The notes under the pieces were generated by a model, which saw nothing but the letters and a program-made list of their open reading frames with translations, searched no databases and was not told the DNA's origin. From positions 128,688-187,135 of the forward strand of contig DMOI01000040.1 of the NCBI GenBank assembly GCA_003452395.1: 58,448 bases of DNA. Reading direction: 5' to 3'. A program made the position numbers and the translations under genes. Numbering within the stretch: the stretch's first letter is position 1; each line of letters starts with the position of its first letter. Below are positions 51,034 to 58,448 of the stretch, one piece after another. The DNA comes from Clostridiales bacterium (GTDB lineage Bacteria > Bacillota > Clostridia > Lachnospirales > UBA12420).

Positions 51034-53417
51034 TTTTTATTCAGTATTTTTTTAATTCCTCTTATCAATCTAAGGTTTGCAAGGTCTATAAACCCACCCA
51101 ACATTTCTTCCGTGTACTTGCTATCTTTTTTCACAACATAGCATCGTAATGGTTTTTGGAGGTCCATCATTACTTTTGTAGCCTTATTTACATTTTGCTC
51201 CTTTAGTAATTTTTTCATTTTTACATATTTTTGATAAATATAAATTGGCATTACAATAGGTCTAAATCGTAATTGTTCTATCGTGTTATCCGCTGTAGCA
51301 GCCATAAATTTCAATTTTTTGAGCGGTAGCTTCTTACCATACCTCGATTCAAAGTCTTTTCGTAAAGTTTTATTGACATCCTTATACACTTTTTTGTTTT
51401 TTTCTTCTTTCAAATCTGGATCATTTGATTTTATTTGTATTTTTTGTGTCAGTTTTATATCTCTACTTGATGCAGCTACACTTATCTCATACTCTCCTGA
51501 TTCTACACACCACATATGCTCTTCAATATTGTAGTATGCGAAATTTCTCACATCAAGTTCTATTTCTATATCCTTCTCTTCTTTTGCCTCTAATGATACT
51601 TTTTGAAAGTTTTTCAGTTCATGTTTTACTCTATATGTATGGGAGTTTTCTTTTGAAACATAGATTTGAACAATTTCCTTACCGCTCATATTTCCAACGT
51701 TTTTGACTTTTACGGTTAGCTTTATTTTCCCATCTTTGTTCATATGTATCTTGTCCAAACGTAAATCTGAGTACTCAAATTTTGTGTAACTAAGTCCATA
51801 TCCAAAAGGAAATAAAACCTCTTTATCAAAAGTATCATAGTATCTATATCCTACATATATGCCTTCACGATATTCTACATTTAAATTCGATCCTGGAAAG
51901 TTGTAGTACGAAGGTGTATCTTTTAATTTCAGTGGGTATGTTTCAGAAAGTTTTCCACTAGGATTAACTTTCCCCATAAGTACATTCACCATTGCTTTAC
52001 CTGAAGCCTGCCCACCTAGATATCCATTTACAATTGCCTTTACCTTGTGTGCCCAAGGCATTTTTACAGGTGCTCCACCTGATAATACGACAACAACATT
52101 TTTATTGACTTTCAAAATATCTTCTATCAATTTATTTTGATTGGTCGGAATATCTAAAGTCCTTCTATCCATTCCTTCTGACTCATATTCCTCTGTAAGA
52201 CCTGCAAATACAATTACGATATCTTTACCTTTTGCCATCTCGCAAGCTTCTTTTCGTAGCTTTTTATCCCCTGCGCTTGGAAGGCGAGAGTATCCATTTG
52301 CATAATCAACCTTTAATTCTGCTGAAATAAAACTATCATACGCATTTTCTATTATCTCTGAGTTAATTGTCGAGCTTCCAGCCCCTTGATATCTAGGTTT
52401 TTTTGCCATGTCCCCTATCACAACAATATTTTTAGATTTTATTGGAAGTATCTCATCTTCGTTTTTCAATAACACAATTGATTCTTCCGCAATCTTCGTT
52501 GCTAATTGAAAATGCTTCTGCTTGTCATAACTTTGTCCCAACTTTTCATTACTTGTTAGTTTATCGATAATATCAAGAAGCCTTCCTACTCTTTCATCAA
52601 GTAACTCCTCACTTACTACTTTTTCCTTGACTGCTTGTACAATTTGTAAATCAGATTTACCATTTGTTGCTGGCATCTCAAGCTCATTTCCCGCAATAAG
52701 TCCTTCTACTCTATTATTCTCTGCACCCCAATCCGTGATTACAATACCTTTATGCTCCCATTCATTTTTTAACATGTCTAACAATTCCTTATTCTCCGTG
52801 CAGTATCTTCCATTCAATTTATTATATGCACTCATGACTGAAATCGGCTGCGTTTCTTTTACGATATGCTCAAATGCATATAAATATATCTCTCTTAAGG
52901 TTCTCTCATCAATTATGGCGTTAATAACTCTTCGTCTCTCTTCCTGATTATTTGCCGCAAAATGTTTCAAGCAAGCTCCTACTCCTGTACTTTGTAGTCC
53001 ATTAATATACGCTATTCCCATTTTACTTGTGAGATACGGATCTTCCGAAAAATATTCAAAGTTTCTACCACATAATGGACTACGTTTTATATTTATCCCT
53101 AGACCTAACAATATATGGACATTATTTTTAAGGCACTCTTCGCCAAGTGCCTCTCCCATTTTATAAATTAAATCTACATCCCAGCTATTACAAATCGTCG
53201 CCCCTGATGGAAAACAAGTTGCTTTTTCACTTTCATTTATGCCCAAATTATCAGCTTGCTTCAGTTGTAGTCGCAAGCCATGAGGTCCATCTGACATAGT
53301 AAGCCTTGGAATATTGTATTTTTTTAGCTCTTTCGTATGCCAATAGTCGCCTCCAGAGCATAAACTAGCTTTCTCTTCTATAGCCATATCTTTTAATATT
53401 GTATTTTTATCAAGCAT
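51030..53417 (-). CDS. Glycoside hydrolase family 3 (beta-glucosidase-like)
   Basis: 795 residues with no signal peptide, so cytosolic. The GH3 N-terminal barrel includes KHFAANNQEERR and the nucleophile region KGIVITDWGAE near residue 225. The alpha/beta sandwich follows (VVIGDMAKKPRYQGAGSSTI; VVVLSGGAPVKMPW) and then a fibronectin III-like domain (FPFGYGLSYTKFEYSDL). A roughly 110-residue C-terminal extension carries EEMLGGFIDLANLRLIRGIK. The likely role is removing beta-glucosyl or related residues from imported oligosaccharides. GGGGG precedes two adjacent ATGs (53420 and 53417); the second has better spacing. It is flanked on both sides by deacetylase fragments. Confidence 0.9.
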   Translation of the reverse strand: MLDKNTILKDMAIEEKASLCSGGDYWHTKELKKYNIPRLTMSDGPHGLRLQLKQADNLGINESEKATCFPSGATICNSWDVDLIYKMGEALGEECLKNNVHILLGLGINIKRSPLCGRNFEYFSEDPYLTSKMGIAYINGLQSTGVGACLKHFAANNQEERRRVINAIIDERTLREIYLYAFEHIVKETQPISVMSAYNKLNGRYCTENKELLDMLKNEWEHKGIVITDWGAENNRVEGLIAGNELEMPATNGKSDLQIVQAVKEKVVSEELLDERVGRLLDIIDKLTSNEKLGQSYDKQKHFQLATKIAEESIVLLKNEDEILPIKSKNIVVIGDMAKKPRYQGAGSSTINSEIIENAYDSFISAELKVDYANGYSRLPSAGDKKLRKEACEMAKGKDIVIVFAGLTEEYESEGMDRRTLDIPTNQNKLIEDILKVNKNVVVVLSGGAPVKMPWAHKVKAIVNGYLGGQASGKAMVNVLMGKVNPSGKLSETYPLKLKDTPSYYNFPGSNLNVEYREGIYVGYRYYDTFDKEVLFPFGYGLSYTKFEYSDLRLDKIHMNKDGKIKLTVKVKNVGNMSGKEIVQIYVSKENSHTYRVKHELKNFQKVSLEAKEEKDIEIELDVRNFAYYNIEEHMWCVESGEYEISVAASSRDIKLTQKIQIKSNDPDLKEEKNKKVYKDVNKTLRKDFESRYGKKLPLKKLKFMAATADNTIEQLRFRPIVMPIYIYQKYVKMKKLLKEQNVNKATKVMMDLQKPLRCYVVKKDSKYTEEMLGGFIDLANLRLIRGIKKILNKK

Positions 53418-53450
53418 CATAGTCCCCCTTTTTACAAATATTATTAACAT

Positions 53451-53479
53451 ATTGTATCATATCAAACTAATATTCTCAA
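53451..53479 (-). promoter_or_regulatory. Promoter of the GH3 gene
   Basis: TTGAGA, 17-bp spacer ending TGA, TACAAT on the minus strand, about 30 nt before the start codons. Confidence 0.7.
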
Positions 53480-53593
53480 TACTTTTATTCATCATCACCT
53501 ATGTTAATTTGTCCAATCTGTGTATCTGACAATTCAGTTTCTACAGTAGTGCCATCCCTACTTTAAACCTATATAAGTATACTAGTATAAACA

Positions 53594-53625
53594 GAAAAAA
53601 ATAATTCATTTTTCAATGAATTATT
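53594..53625 (-). terminator. Terminator after the deacetylase fragment
   Basis: An 11-bp stem AATAATTCATT / AATGAATTATT with a 4-nt loop, followed on the minus strand by TTTTTC. It directly follows the stop of the fragment at 53627. Confidence 0.8.
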
Positions 53626-53626
53626 T

Positions 53627-53932
53627 TCATTCCACCTGCACTGCCTCATCCTTTATTACCTTTTTTATCTGTTTTCCTTCATGATTAATATAAAAGTTAT
53701 CCTTATATATAATATCCCCCGATGTTACAAATCCGTATCCCTTTTCTTTTAACTTACTTATCATCTCATCTAATGCATTACCAGTGTGCTTTGCTCCTGT
53801 ATGCATAAGTACAATTGCCCCGCCCGTCATTTTTTTATGATTAACTACCTTATTTATTATTTCTGAAGCACTGTAATCCATCCAATCGAGACTATCGACT
53901 CTTACATAGGTTTTGCTCGTATAAATTACCAT
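53627..53932 (-). pseudogene. NodB polysaccharide deacetylase, C-terminal fragment
   Basis: The 101 residues are the last third of a PdaA/PdaB-like NodB enzyme: VRVDSLDWMDYSASEIINKV, GGAIVLMHTGAKHTGNALDE, LKEKGYGFVTSGDIIYK. The catalytic N-terminal part (the TFDDG motif and zinc ligands) is missing. The frame begins only inside the end of the serine recombinase gene, overlapping it by 41 nt, with a stop two codons before its ATG. It keeps the original terminator. The simplest reading is a chromosomal deacetylase gene cut by integration of the recombinase element. Confidence 0.8.
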
Positions 53933-55643
53933 CTTTTACCATATCAACCCTATCTTCATTTTTACTAAACCTTTTACTACCAACCTTTGCACTATCAACG
54001 TCTTCAGCTGATTTAATAAAGTCATTAATATACATTTTAAGCTTGATATCTATCTTGTTAGGACTAACAACTATTTCTTCAATGATTTGTGAGAGTAATA
54101 CCTTTTTCACTTCACTAGGTGCATTTTCAAATTCTTCACGCCATATTGGTATCATCTTCTGTAACTTAACCATATCATCATGCTCTATTTTTTTTGCCTC
54201 TAGCACTTTTTCTAATTTCTCACTTTCCTGCCTAAACTGCTCTAGTTGATAGCTCTTCTCTTCTATTGCTATATTCAGCATATCTGGCTTAAATGAGCTT
54301 TTACCCATGATACTCTTTGCAATTTCGCCTTTAAGTGCTGTCAGTTCCTTTTCACATTCAACCATAGACCTTTGAACCTTCTTAGCACTTTGCTCTTCTT
54401 CGCTGATATTTTGCTTGCGTAGCTTTTCTATTTTATGCGTCAAGTCAATCTTTTTCAGCTTATCAAGATAAGTAAATATCTCTTCTAAAACTGCTTCCTC
54501 TATCTTTTTCTTTGAATATGAAAACGGTCCATTACACCCTATATTGCCCGATGTTTTCCCAACGCATTTATATGCTCCACTAGAATTATCATGACTTATA
54601 CCATCTTTTGTAGTCCATTTGTTTTTAGTATAACCTGTTGATAAACTAGACCCACAGCAACCACATCGTATGAACCCAGTAAACAACAGTAGACTTTTAG
54701 TTTGCATTGGATAGTTGCTGTAATCCATGTTCTCATCCCTATATTTATCAGGAGTTCGACTATTTCTAACCTTTTGAACCTTGTCCCAAATGTCTTCAGG
54801 TATTATTGCAAGGTGCTCTATCTTTTCTTTTGATAGTAACCAATCTTTTGGACTTGTTCTGCCCTGTTTCTTACCTTTTGAGGTCGTTTTACCATATGAC
54901 ATATAGCCTTTGTATATGGGATGTCTTACCATAAAGTTTGTGACTGTAAGTCCCCATTGATTTCCTTTTCGTGTATGAATTCCTTTTTCATTAAGATATT
55001 TTGCTATCCGTTGTCCACCCATCCCATAATTTAATGCTAGATCATATATAAGTTTTACTATCTTTGCCTCTTCATCGTCTATCATCAATTTCTTTAAAGC
55101 TCTGCCTTTATTACTGATTACACCTGAAAATTCAAGTTTGTATCCATATGGGGCTGTACCACCCGTAAAAGCTCCTTCTGCCACCATCTGGTGATGTTTT
55201 TCTGTAACTCTCATAGATGTCTTTTGGCTTTCACCACTAGCCTGCCAAAAGGTAATATAGTTCATTAGGCTATCTATATGATTATCAAACCTGCGTTCAC
55301 CCTCCCGTACAGACCACACTGCTACTCCGTTATCAACAAACCATTTCACTACAAAAGGTGTCTCGTTATCTAAACGTCCTAGCCTATCAAACATAAACAC
55401 TAGAAGTACATCAAATTCTTTATTTCTCCCAGCCTCTTTGACCTCCATCAGCACGTCCCTGTCCTCTGACTTATTTTTGTACCCCGACACCCCTCGCTCT
55501 AGGTATTCTTTATATAATTCCCAACCTTCCATTTTAGATATGAACTCTCTACAAGCATTTTTCTGCATAGGAATGTCGTTTTCCTCTACCTGAGCCATTG
55601 TTGATACCCTATATAAACAGGCTACTCTCTTTATCTTATCCAT
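53892..55643 (-). CDS. Large serine recombinase
   Basis: 583 residues. The resolvase catalytic domain starts KIKRVACLYRVST with the nucleophile Ser14, and LLVFMFDRLGRLDNE near residue 85. A recombinase domain follows (GGTAPYGYKLEFSG; NEKGIHTRKGNQWG), then a zinc ribbon (FIRCGCCGSSL...KCVGKTSGNIGC) and a coiled coil of about 100 residues. This is the TndX/phage-integrase class that inserts and excises elements at short cores. The ATG at 55643 follows GGAGGTTTAAATAT. Its 3' end runs into the NodB fragment, marking one attachment end near 53890-53935. Confidence 0.92.
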   Translation of the reverse strand: MDKIKRVACLYRVSTMAQVEENDIPMQKNACREFISKMEGWELYKEYLERGVSGYKNKSEDRDVLMEVKEAGRNKEFDVLLVFMFDRLGRLDNETPFVVKWFVDNGVAVWSVREGERRFDNHIDSLMNYITFWQASGESQKTSMRVTEKHHQMVAEGAFTGGTAPYGYKLEFSGVISNKGRALKKLMIDDEEAKIVKLIYDLALNYGMGGQRIAKYLNEKGIHTRKGNQWGLTVTNFMVRHPIYKGYMSYGKTTSKGKKQGRTSPKDWLLSKEKIEHLAIIPEDIWDKVQKVRNSRTPDKYRDENMDYSNYPMQTKSLLLFTGFIRCGCCGSSLSTGYTKNKWTTKDGISHDNSSGAYKCVGKTSGNIGCNGPFSYSKKKIEEAVLEEIFTYLDKLKKIDLTHKIEKLRKQNISEEEQSAKKVQRSMVECEKELTALKGEIAKSIMGKSSFKPDMLNIAIEEKSYQLEQFRQESEKLEKVLEAKKIEHDDMVKLQKMIPIWREEFENAPSEVKKVLLSQIIEEIVVSPNKIDIKLKMYINDFIKSAEDVDSAKVGSKRFSKNEDRVDMVKDGNLYEQNLCKSR

Positions 55644-55729
55644 ATATTTAAACCTCCTATTAATTATCATGTGGTATTTTAACGCCGTTTAAACAAATTT
55701 GCAATAGCAATTCTAGAAAATTCTAAAAT

Positions 55730-56107
55730 TTATTTTACAAGCATTCGTTCAATAAACTGTGTTTCCAATGTATTAACAATTACTGACTTAATGTCATTAT
55801 GTACATCTGCAAATTTGAGACAAATCAACATTTTATGTTTTGTGTTGTATCTAGCTAAATACTGTTTACCATCTTCATCTTCCAGTAATCTATACTTAGA
55901 TTCATCTATAATAATTTTCTTATCCATACATTCGCCTCCTGATGTTTCTCTTACATCAAATGTATGAGGCTCTTTTTCAAAATATACTACTTTCTTGTTA
56001 CATGTACACCCTCCTTCCGAGTTTACATCTTCTATACTTTTCTTCTCTGATACTAAAACTACATCGACAGCTTCTTCAACTTCATATTGAGTCATTTCTT
56101 GATTCAT
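55730..56107 (-). CDS. Small protein upstream of the recombinase
   Basis: 125 residues starting MNQEMTQYEVEEAVDVVLVS with GGAGAG 9 nt upstream. The first half carries a CTCNKK cysteine pair. Residue 61 is a Met (55927) preceded by a near-ideal GGAGGCGAATGT site, so a second product starting MDKKIIIDESKYRLLEDEDG may be made in the same frame. No family was recognised. Its place, directly before the recombinase, suits a directionality factor or control protein for the element. That is inference. Confidence 0.6.
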   Translation of the reverse strand: MNQEMTQYEVEEAVDVVLVSEKKSIEDVNSEGGCTCNKKVVYFEKEPHTFDVRETSGGECMDKKIIIDESKYRLLEDEDGKQYLARYNTKHKMLICLKFADVHNDIKSVIVNTLETQFIERMLVK

Positions 56108-57064
56108 TTTTGGCACTCTCCTAATTTTAAATTTTTGGATATGCCTACTAAATATTTTTATGTTGCCAACAAAGCATTTCACCTTTCACTGGCACGTATG
56201 TCATCCACTCTTATGTTTTCCTATCAACCAACTGTGGTATCAATCTTTTTCATTAGTTATATTTGTGTTCACATTTATAGTTTTTTTAAAAATATTATTT
56301 ATAACTAAAACAAAGTTTTTCACAATTTCAACTAGTCCTGATCACGTTACACCTTTTTTACCCTCTAATTACCAAGTAAACTAATGTGCAGTGTTACTAT
56401 AACATCAACCTTAAGTCTCACCATCCAGAAACAATATGCTCTAGATTTTCAGAAAACCATTTGTCTAATTTCACATCTCGACAACCAATTCACTAAATGC
56501 TCAACTTTTGAGTTCCACTATTTTTTTCTTGAAAGATATGGTTTATGCCTGTCAAATCAACCTTTTTGGTAAAAAAATATCAGCTATTCTATTTGAACCA
56601 AATAGTTAGGTGGTTTTCCATCGACTGCTGATTGTATTTTTGGGTTATAATTTATTAGTTGTACGCCTATCGTTAGGTTTTATTAGTGTAGCGGTGATAG
56701 GCTCACTTGTATTACTTGCTCAGTTCCTCATCATCTAGTATTGCTGATAGTTTTATCAATAAGTTCATTTGGCGTAGACAAACATTACTCTTTTCATATA
56801 AACTAACAATATCAACGCTTTTCGTTGAGCCTAATGTCTTAGACTTTCTTTATGCTGATTGGGATTATCTCAACAAGTCTTGTAACTGTTGATAATATTT
56901 AACATTAATTTGCTACCAAGTCTTTTGTCATTTTTTTGGCTTAAGTCTTTTATTTGCTTACAATACATGATTTTTATACGTCGATATTACTTCATAATCC
57001 CTTTTGATAAATATTTAATGTTTAACTTATACTTCACTATCCCGACACACTTATTAAACAGTAC

Positions 57065-57103
57065 AAAAAAAGGCAGTAGGTCAATCTCTCATGACATACT
57101 GCC
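57065..57103 (-). terminator. Strong hairpin with T run
   Basis: GGCAGTAgGTCA / TGACaTACTGCC (57072-57083 and 57092-57103) pair almost fully. On the minus strand TTTTTTT follows. The SLH-like gene already has a terminator at 57296-57327, so this one may end a separate minus-strand RNA. Confidence 0.7.
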
Positions 57104-57295
57104 TTCGTAGTTTTTCTGATGTCTACATTTTCTTAATACCTCGTTATTACTTTATTTATTATAGCTATTTTTCTAAATGAAAGTTGAAGATTATAGTCAC
57201 TGCATACCCCGTTTTTTTGTAACTGTTTATACATTTTAAACACCCCAAATTTAAAAATCAAATTTCCCACTCTTTTTTACACCCAATGCTTTACA

Positions 57296-57327
57296 TAAGA
57301 AAATACATCTGTACCCGTCAGATGTAT
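57296..57327 (-). terminator. Terminator of the SLH-like gene
   Basis: A perfect 9-bp stem ATACATCTG / CAGATGTAT with a 7-nt loop, then TTTCTT on the minus strand, 10 nt after the stop codon. Confidence 0.75.
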
Positions 57328-57337
57328 AACCTCATTT

Positions 57338-58255
57338 TTAACCAATATTATTGTTTATATCGTACTCAATCAGATTAAACAACATTTCCACTGCTTCAAA
57401 TCGTGATACATGTTCCCATGCATAAAGGTTTGTTGTTACATCTTCCTTGATAAGATTTCTCTTCAAGGCTCGCTGTAGCATTTGGTAAGTATCTATGTCA
57501 ACTCCCGAGTAAGGAATGGTAGCAAAGTATTCGTATTTTTGCGATTTGGTATGCATCCTAAATATTTCTGGTGTTTCATGTAAACCTATTCCAATATACT
57601 TACTTTCTTCACCTAGATTTCCTTCTTCATCTGGGTAGAGTATATGGAGAAGTATATGAATTGCTTCAAATTTGTTCATGCCTCTATTTATATGAAACCA
57701 AAGTATATTATCATCTGCTTTATAGAGTACGTGCTCATTCATAGCATAGTAATAAACAATATTTTTATCATTGATTATGTTGCTTTTCTTTTCTAATGCT
57801 ACATTGTACAATTCTTTTACACTTACGTCATTGTATATTTTATCTTCCGAGTGAAGTGCCTTATAAACCATAGCAACAAAATCTCCCCTTAGTATGTTGT
57901 TTTCCCCATCAAAGTAAACCTCGCCTGTTGTTGGGTCAGTTATATCTTTTATAACCCCATAATACTTTGCTAATATGGTTTTCTTACGTATACCTTCATA
58001 GTCAACTGCCGCCGAGTAATCTTCTTCAAAGAGCCAATTTATCTTTTTAGATATTTCCTTATTATTCAATGCATTCATGATATTCTCGTCCATGAGTGCA
58101 TCATATAAACAGCCTGCCTCTCTCATCTTTGATATAACTATCTCACTTTCTTTCTCGTGTAGTTCACTTTTTATTATTGTATCTACTTTATCTCTTACTT
58201 TTATTATATTTAAATCGAGTTCCATTGGTATAATTCTAAGCCAGTTCTCATTCAT
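57338..58255 (-). CDS. Protein with degenerate SLH-like repeats
   Basis: 305 residues without a signal peptide. Three segments resemble the start of S-layer homology repeats: LRGDFVAMVYKALHSEDKIY near residue 120, MNKFEAIHILLHILYPDEEG near 195 and VSRFEAVEMLFNLIEYD at the end. Helix lengths and the following NDVSVKELYNVAL / GII-like turns fit, but the canonical ITRAE motif is weakened. The start MNENWLRII at 58255 has AGGAGG 9 nt upstream; an in-frame ATG 18 nt earlier contains that site. It overlaps the upstream gene by 8 nt. Function is unknown. Confidence 0.65.
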   Translation of the reverse strand: MNENWLRIIPMELDLNIIKVRDKVDTIIKSELHEKESEIVISKMREAGCLYDALMDENIMNALNNKEISKKINWLFEEDYSAAVDYEGIRKKTILAKYYGVIKDITDPTTGEVYFDGENNILRGDFVAMVYKALHSEDKIYNDVSVKELYNVALEKKSNIINDKNIVYYYAMNEHVLYKADDNILWFHINRGMNKFEAIHILLHILYPDEEGNLGEESKYIGIGLHETPEIFRMHTKSQKYEYFATIPYSGVDIDTYQMLQRALKRNLIKEDVTTNLYAWEHVSRFEAVEMLFNLIEYDINNNIG

Positions 58256-58448
58256 TGTCATGTACCTCCTCATAGTCGCTTGTTAGTAGCAACATTAATT
58301 TTTCCTTTCTTACTTCATCTACCTCGGTTAGCAAACTTGTTGATAATATGTACATACAGTATCCCACTGCTTTCCTGTTAAGGTTGTCAGATATATATTT
58401 CATATGTCGCTCACAATATAGAGTTGTCGAGTAACGCAGAGGAGCCTC
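58248..58448 (-). CDS. C-terminal end of an unknown gene, cut by the window edge
   Basis: An open frame enters at the right edge and runs 66 codons to a TGA at 58248-58250 that overlaps the next start. The end reads KLMLLLTSDYEEVHDNE. It is helical and charged, with two cysteines (LYCERHMKYI; VGYCMYILS). The 8-nt overlap with the SLH-like gene and the AGGAGG inside it support a real, translationally coupled gene. It is too short to classify. Confidence 0.6.
   Translation of the reverse strand, partial: EAPLRYSTTLYCERHMKYISDNLNRKAVGYCMYILSTSLLTEVDEVRKEKLMLLLTSDYEEVHDNE

Larger units (their letters stand above)
56108..57337. other. 1.2-kb stretch without a convincing gene
   Basis: No frame on either strand gives a recognisable protein, and every frame is broken by stops. 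One minus-strand stretch near 56730-56860 reads KSKTLGSTKSVDIVSLYEKS for about 43 codons, but it has no start codon. A strong hairpin (57072-57103) and a terminator (57296-57327) lie at its right end. The block sits inside the putative recombinase element. It could be a decayed gene, the far attachment region or an untranslated RNA. I see no tRNA, group II intron domain V or transposase motif. Confidence 0.5.

Noticed and set aside
56384..56892. Plus-strand open frames of 60-75 codons in the gene-free block
   Set aside because: No ribosome binding sites, odd Ser/Leu/Phe composition typical of antisense or random AT-rich frames, no family pattern.
56183..57060. Group II or group I intron in the gene-free block
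   Set aside because: No domain V hairpin, no conserved group I core and no intron-encoded protein could be found.

Overview
The window is AT-rich, densely coded and mostly minus-strand. It reads as the chromosome of a spore-forming Clostridia-type Firmicute. Markers are SpoIVA (33.8-35.2 kb), a TepA/YlzJ pair next to an aspartokinase as in the Bacillus/Clostridium dapG-tepA-ylzJ-spoIIIE neighbourhood, a NodB-type (PdaA/PdaB-like) deacetylase remnant, ScpAB, YceD-RpmF, a YvcK factor, consensus sigma-A promoters (TTGACA, 17 bp, TATAAT) and strong GGAGG ribosome binding sites. No rRNA, tRNA or CRISPR array was seen.

Layout. 0-2.3 kb: ylzJ-like, tepA, aspartokinase. 2.5-5.1 kb: alpha-glucan phosphorylase. 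5.2-7.1 kb: a promoter-driven operon of three unrecognised genes. 7.2-14.2 kb: mutS, MFS-like transporter, HD hydrolase, yvcK, miaB. 14.2-19.4 kb: an accessory stretch holding a membrane protein, a free-standing small RNA unit, a RhuM/DUF3800 deletion scar, a GNAT pseudogene, a secreted orphan protein and a divergent orphan gene. 19.5-27.6 kb: YitT-family protein, scpB, scpA, M50 protease, glyA, rpmF, yceD, alaS and a small membrane protein. 27.6-33.4 kb: sbcC and sbcD, split by a NUDIX gene and two orphan genes. 33.8-38.6 kb: spoIVA, an NfeD/SPFH pair on the plus strand, a TGS-uridine kinase fusion. 38.8-48.4 kb: Nif3, TrmK, a pseudouridine synthase, a THUMP/RrmJ-like methyltransferase with a long basic tail, RelA/SpoT, HD-GYP protein, RecJ. 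48.7-50.2 kb: ComM/YifB on the plus strand. 50.3-58.4 kb: a second accessory stretch with a broken PIN toxin and its antitoxin-like partner, two NodB deacetylase fragments flanking a GH3 glycosidase, a large serine recombinase whose 3' end runs into a NodB fragment, 1.2 kb without genes, and an SLH-like operon running off the right edge.

The core genes work mainly in DNA repair and recombination (MutS, SbcCD, RecJ, ComM), chromosome segregation (ScpAB), translation and RNA modification (AlaS, RpmF, MiaB, TrmK, RluD-like, THUMP methyltransferase), signalling (RelA, HD-GYP) and sporulation (SpoIVA).

The least ordinary content is the DNA between genes. There are at least five palindromic repeat families, one of them inserted in frame in mutS. 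There are period-7 tracts at gene boundaries. A three-copy terminator repeat ends three orphan genes whose promoters also share spacer sequence. The serine recombinase fused to a truncated deacetylase gene looks like an intervening element, and its other end should lie to the right of this window.
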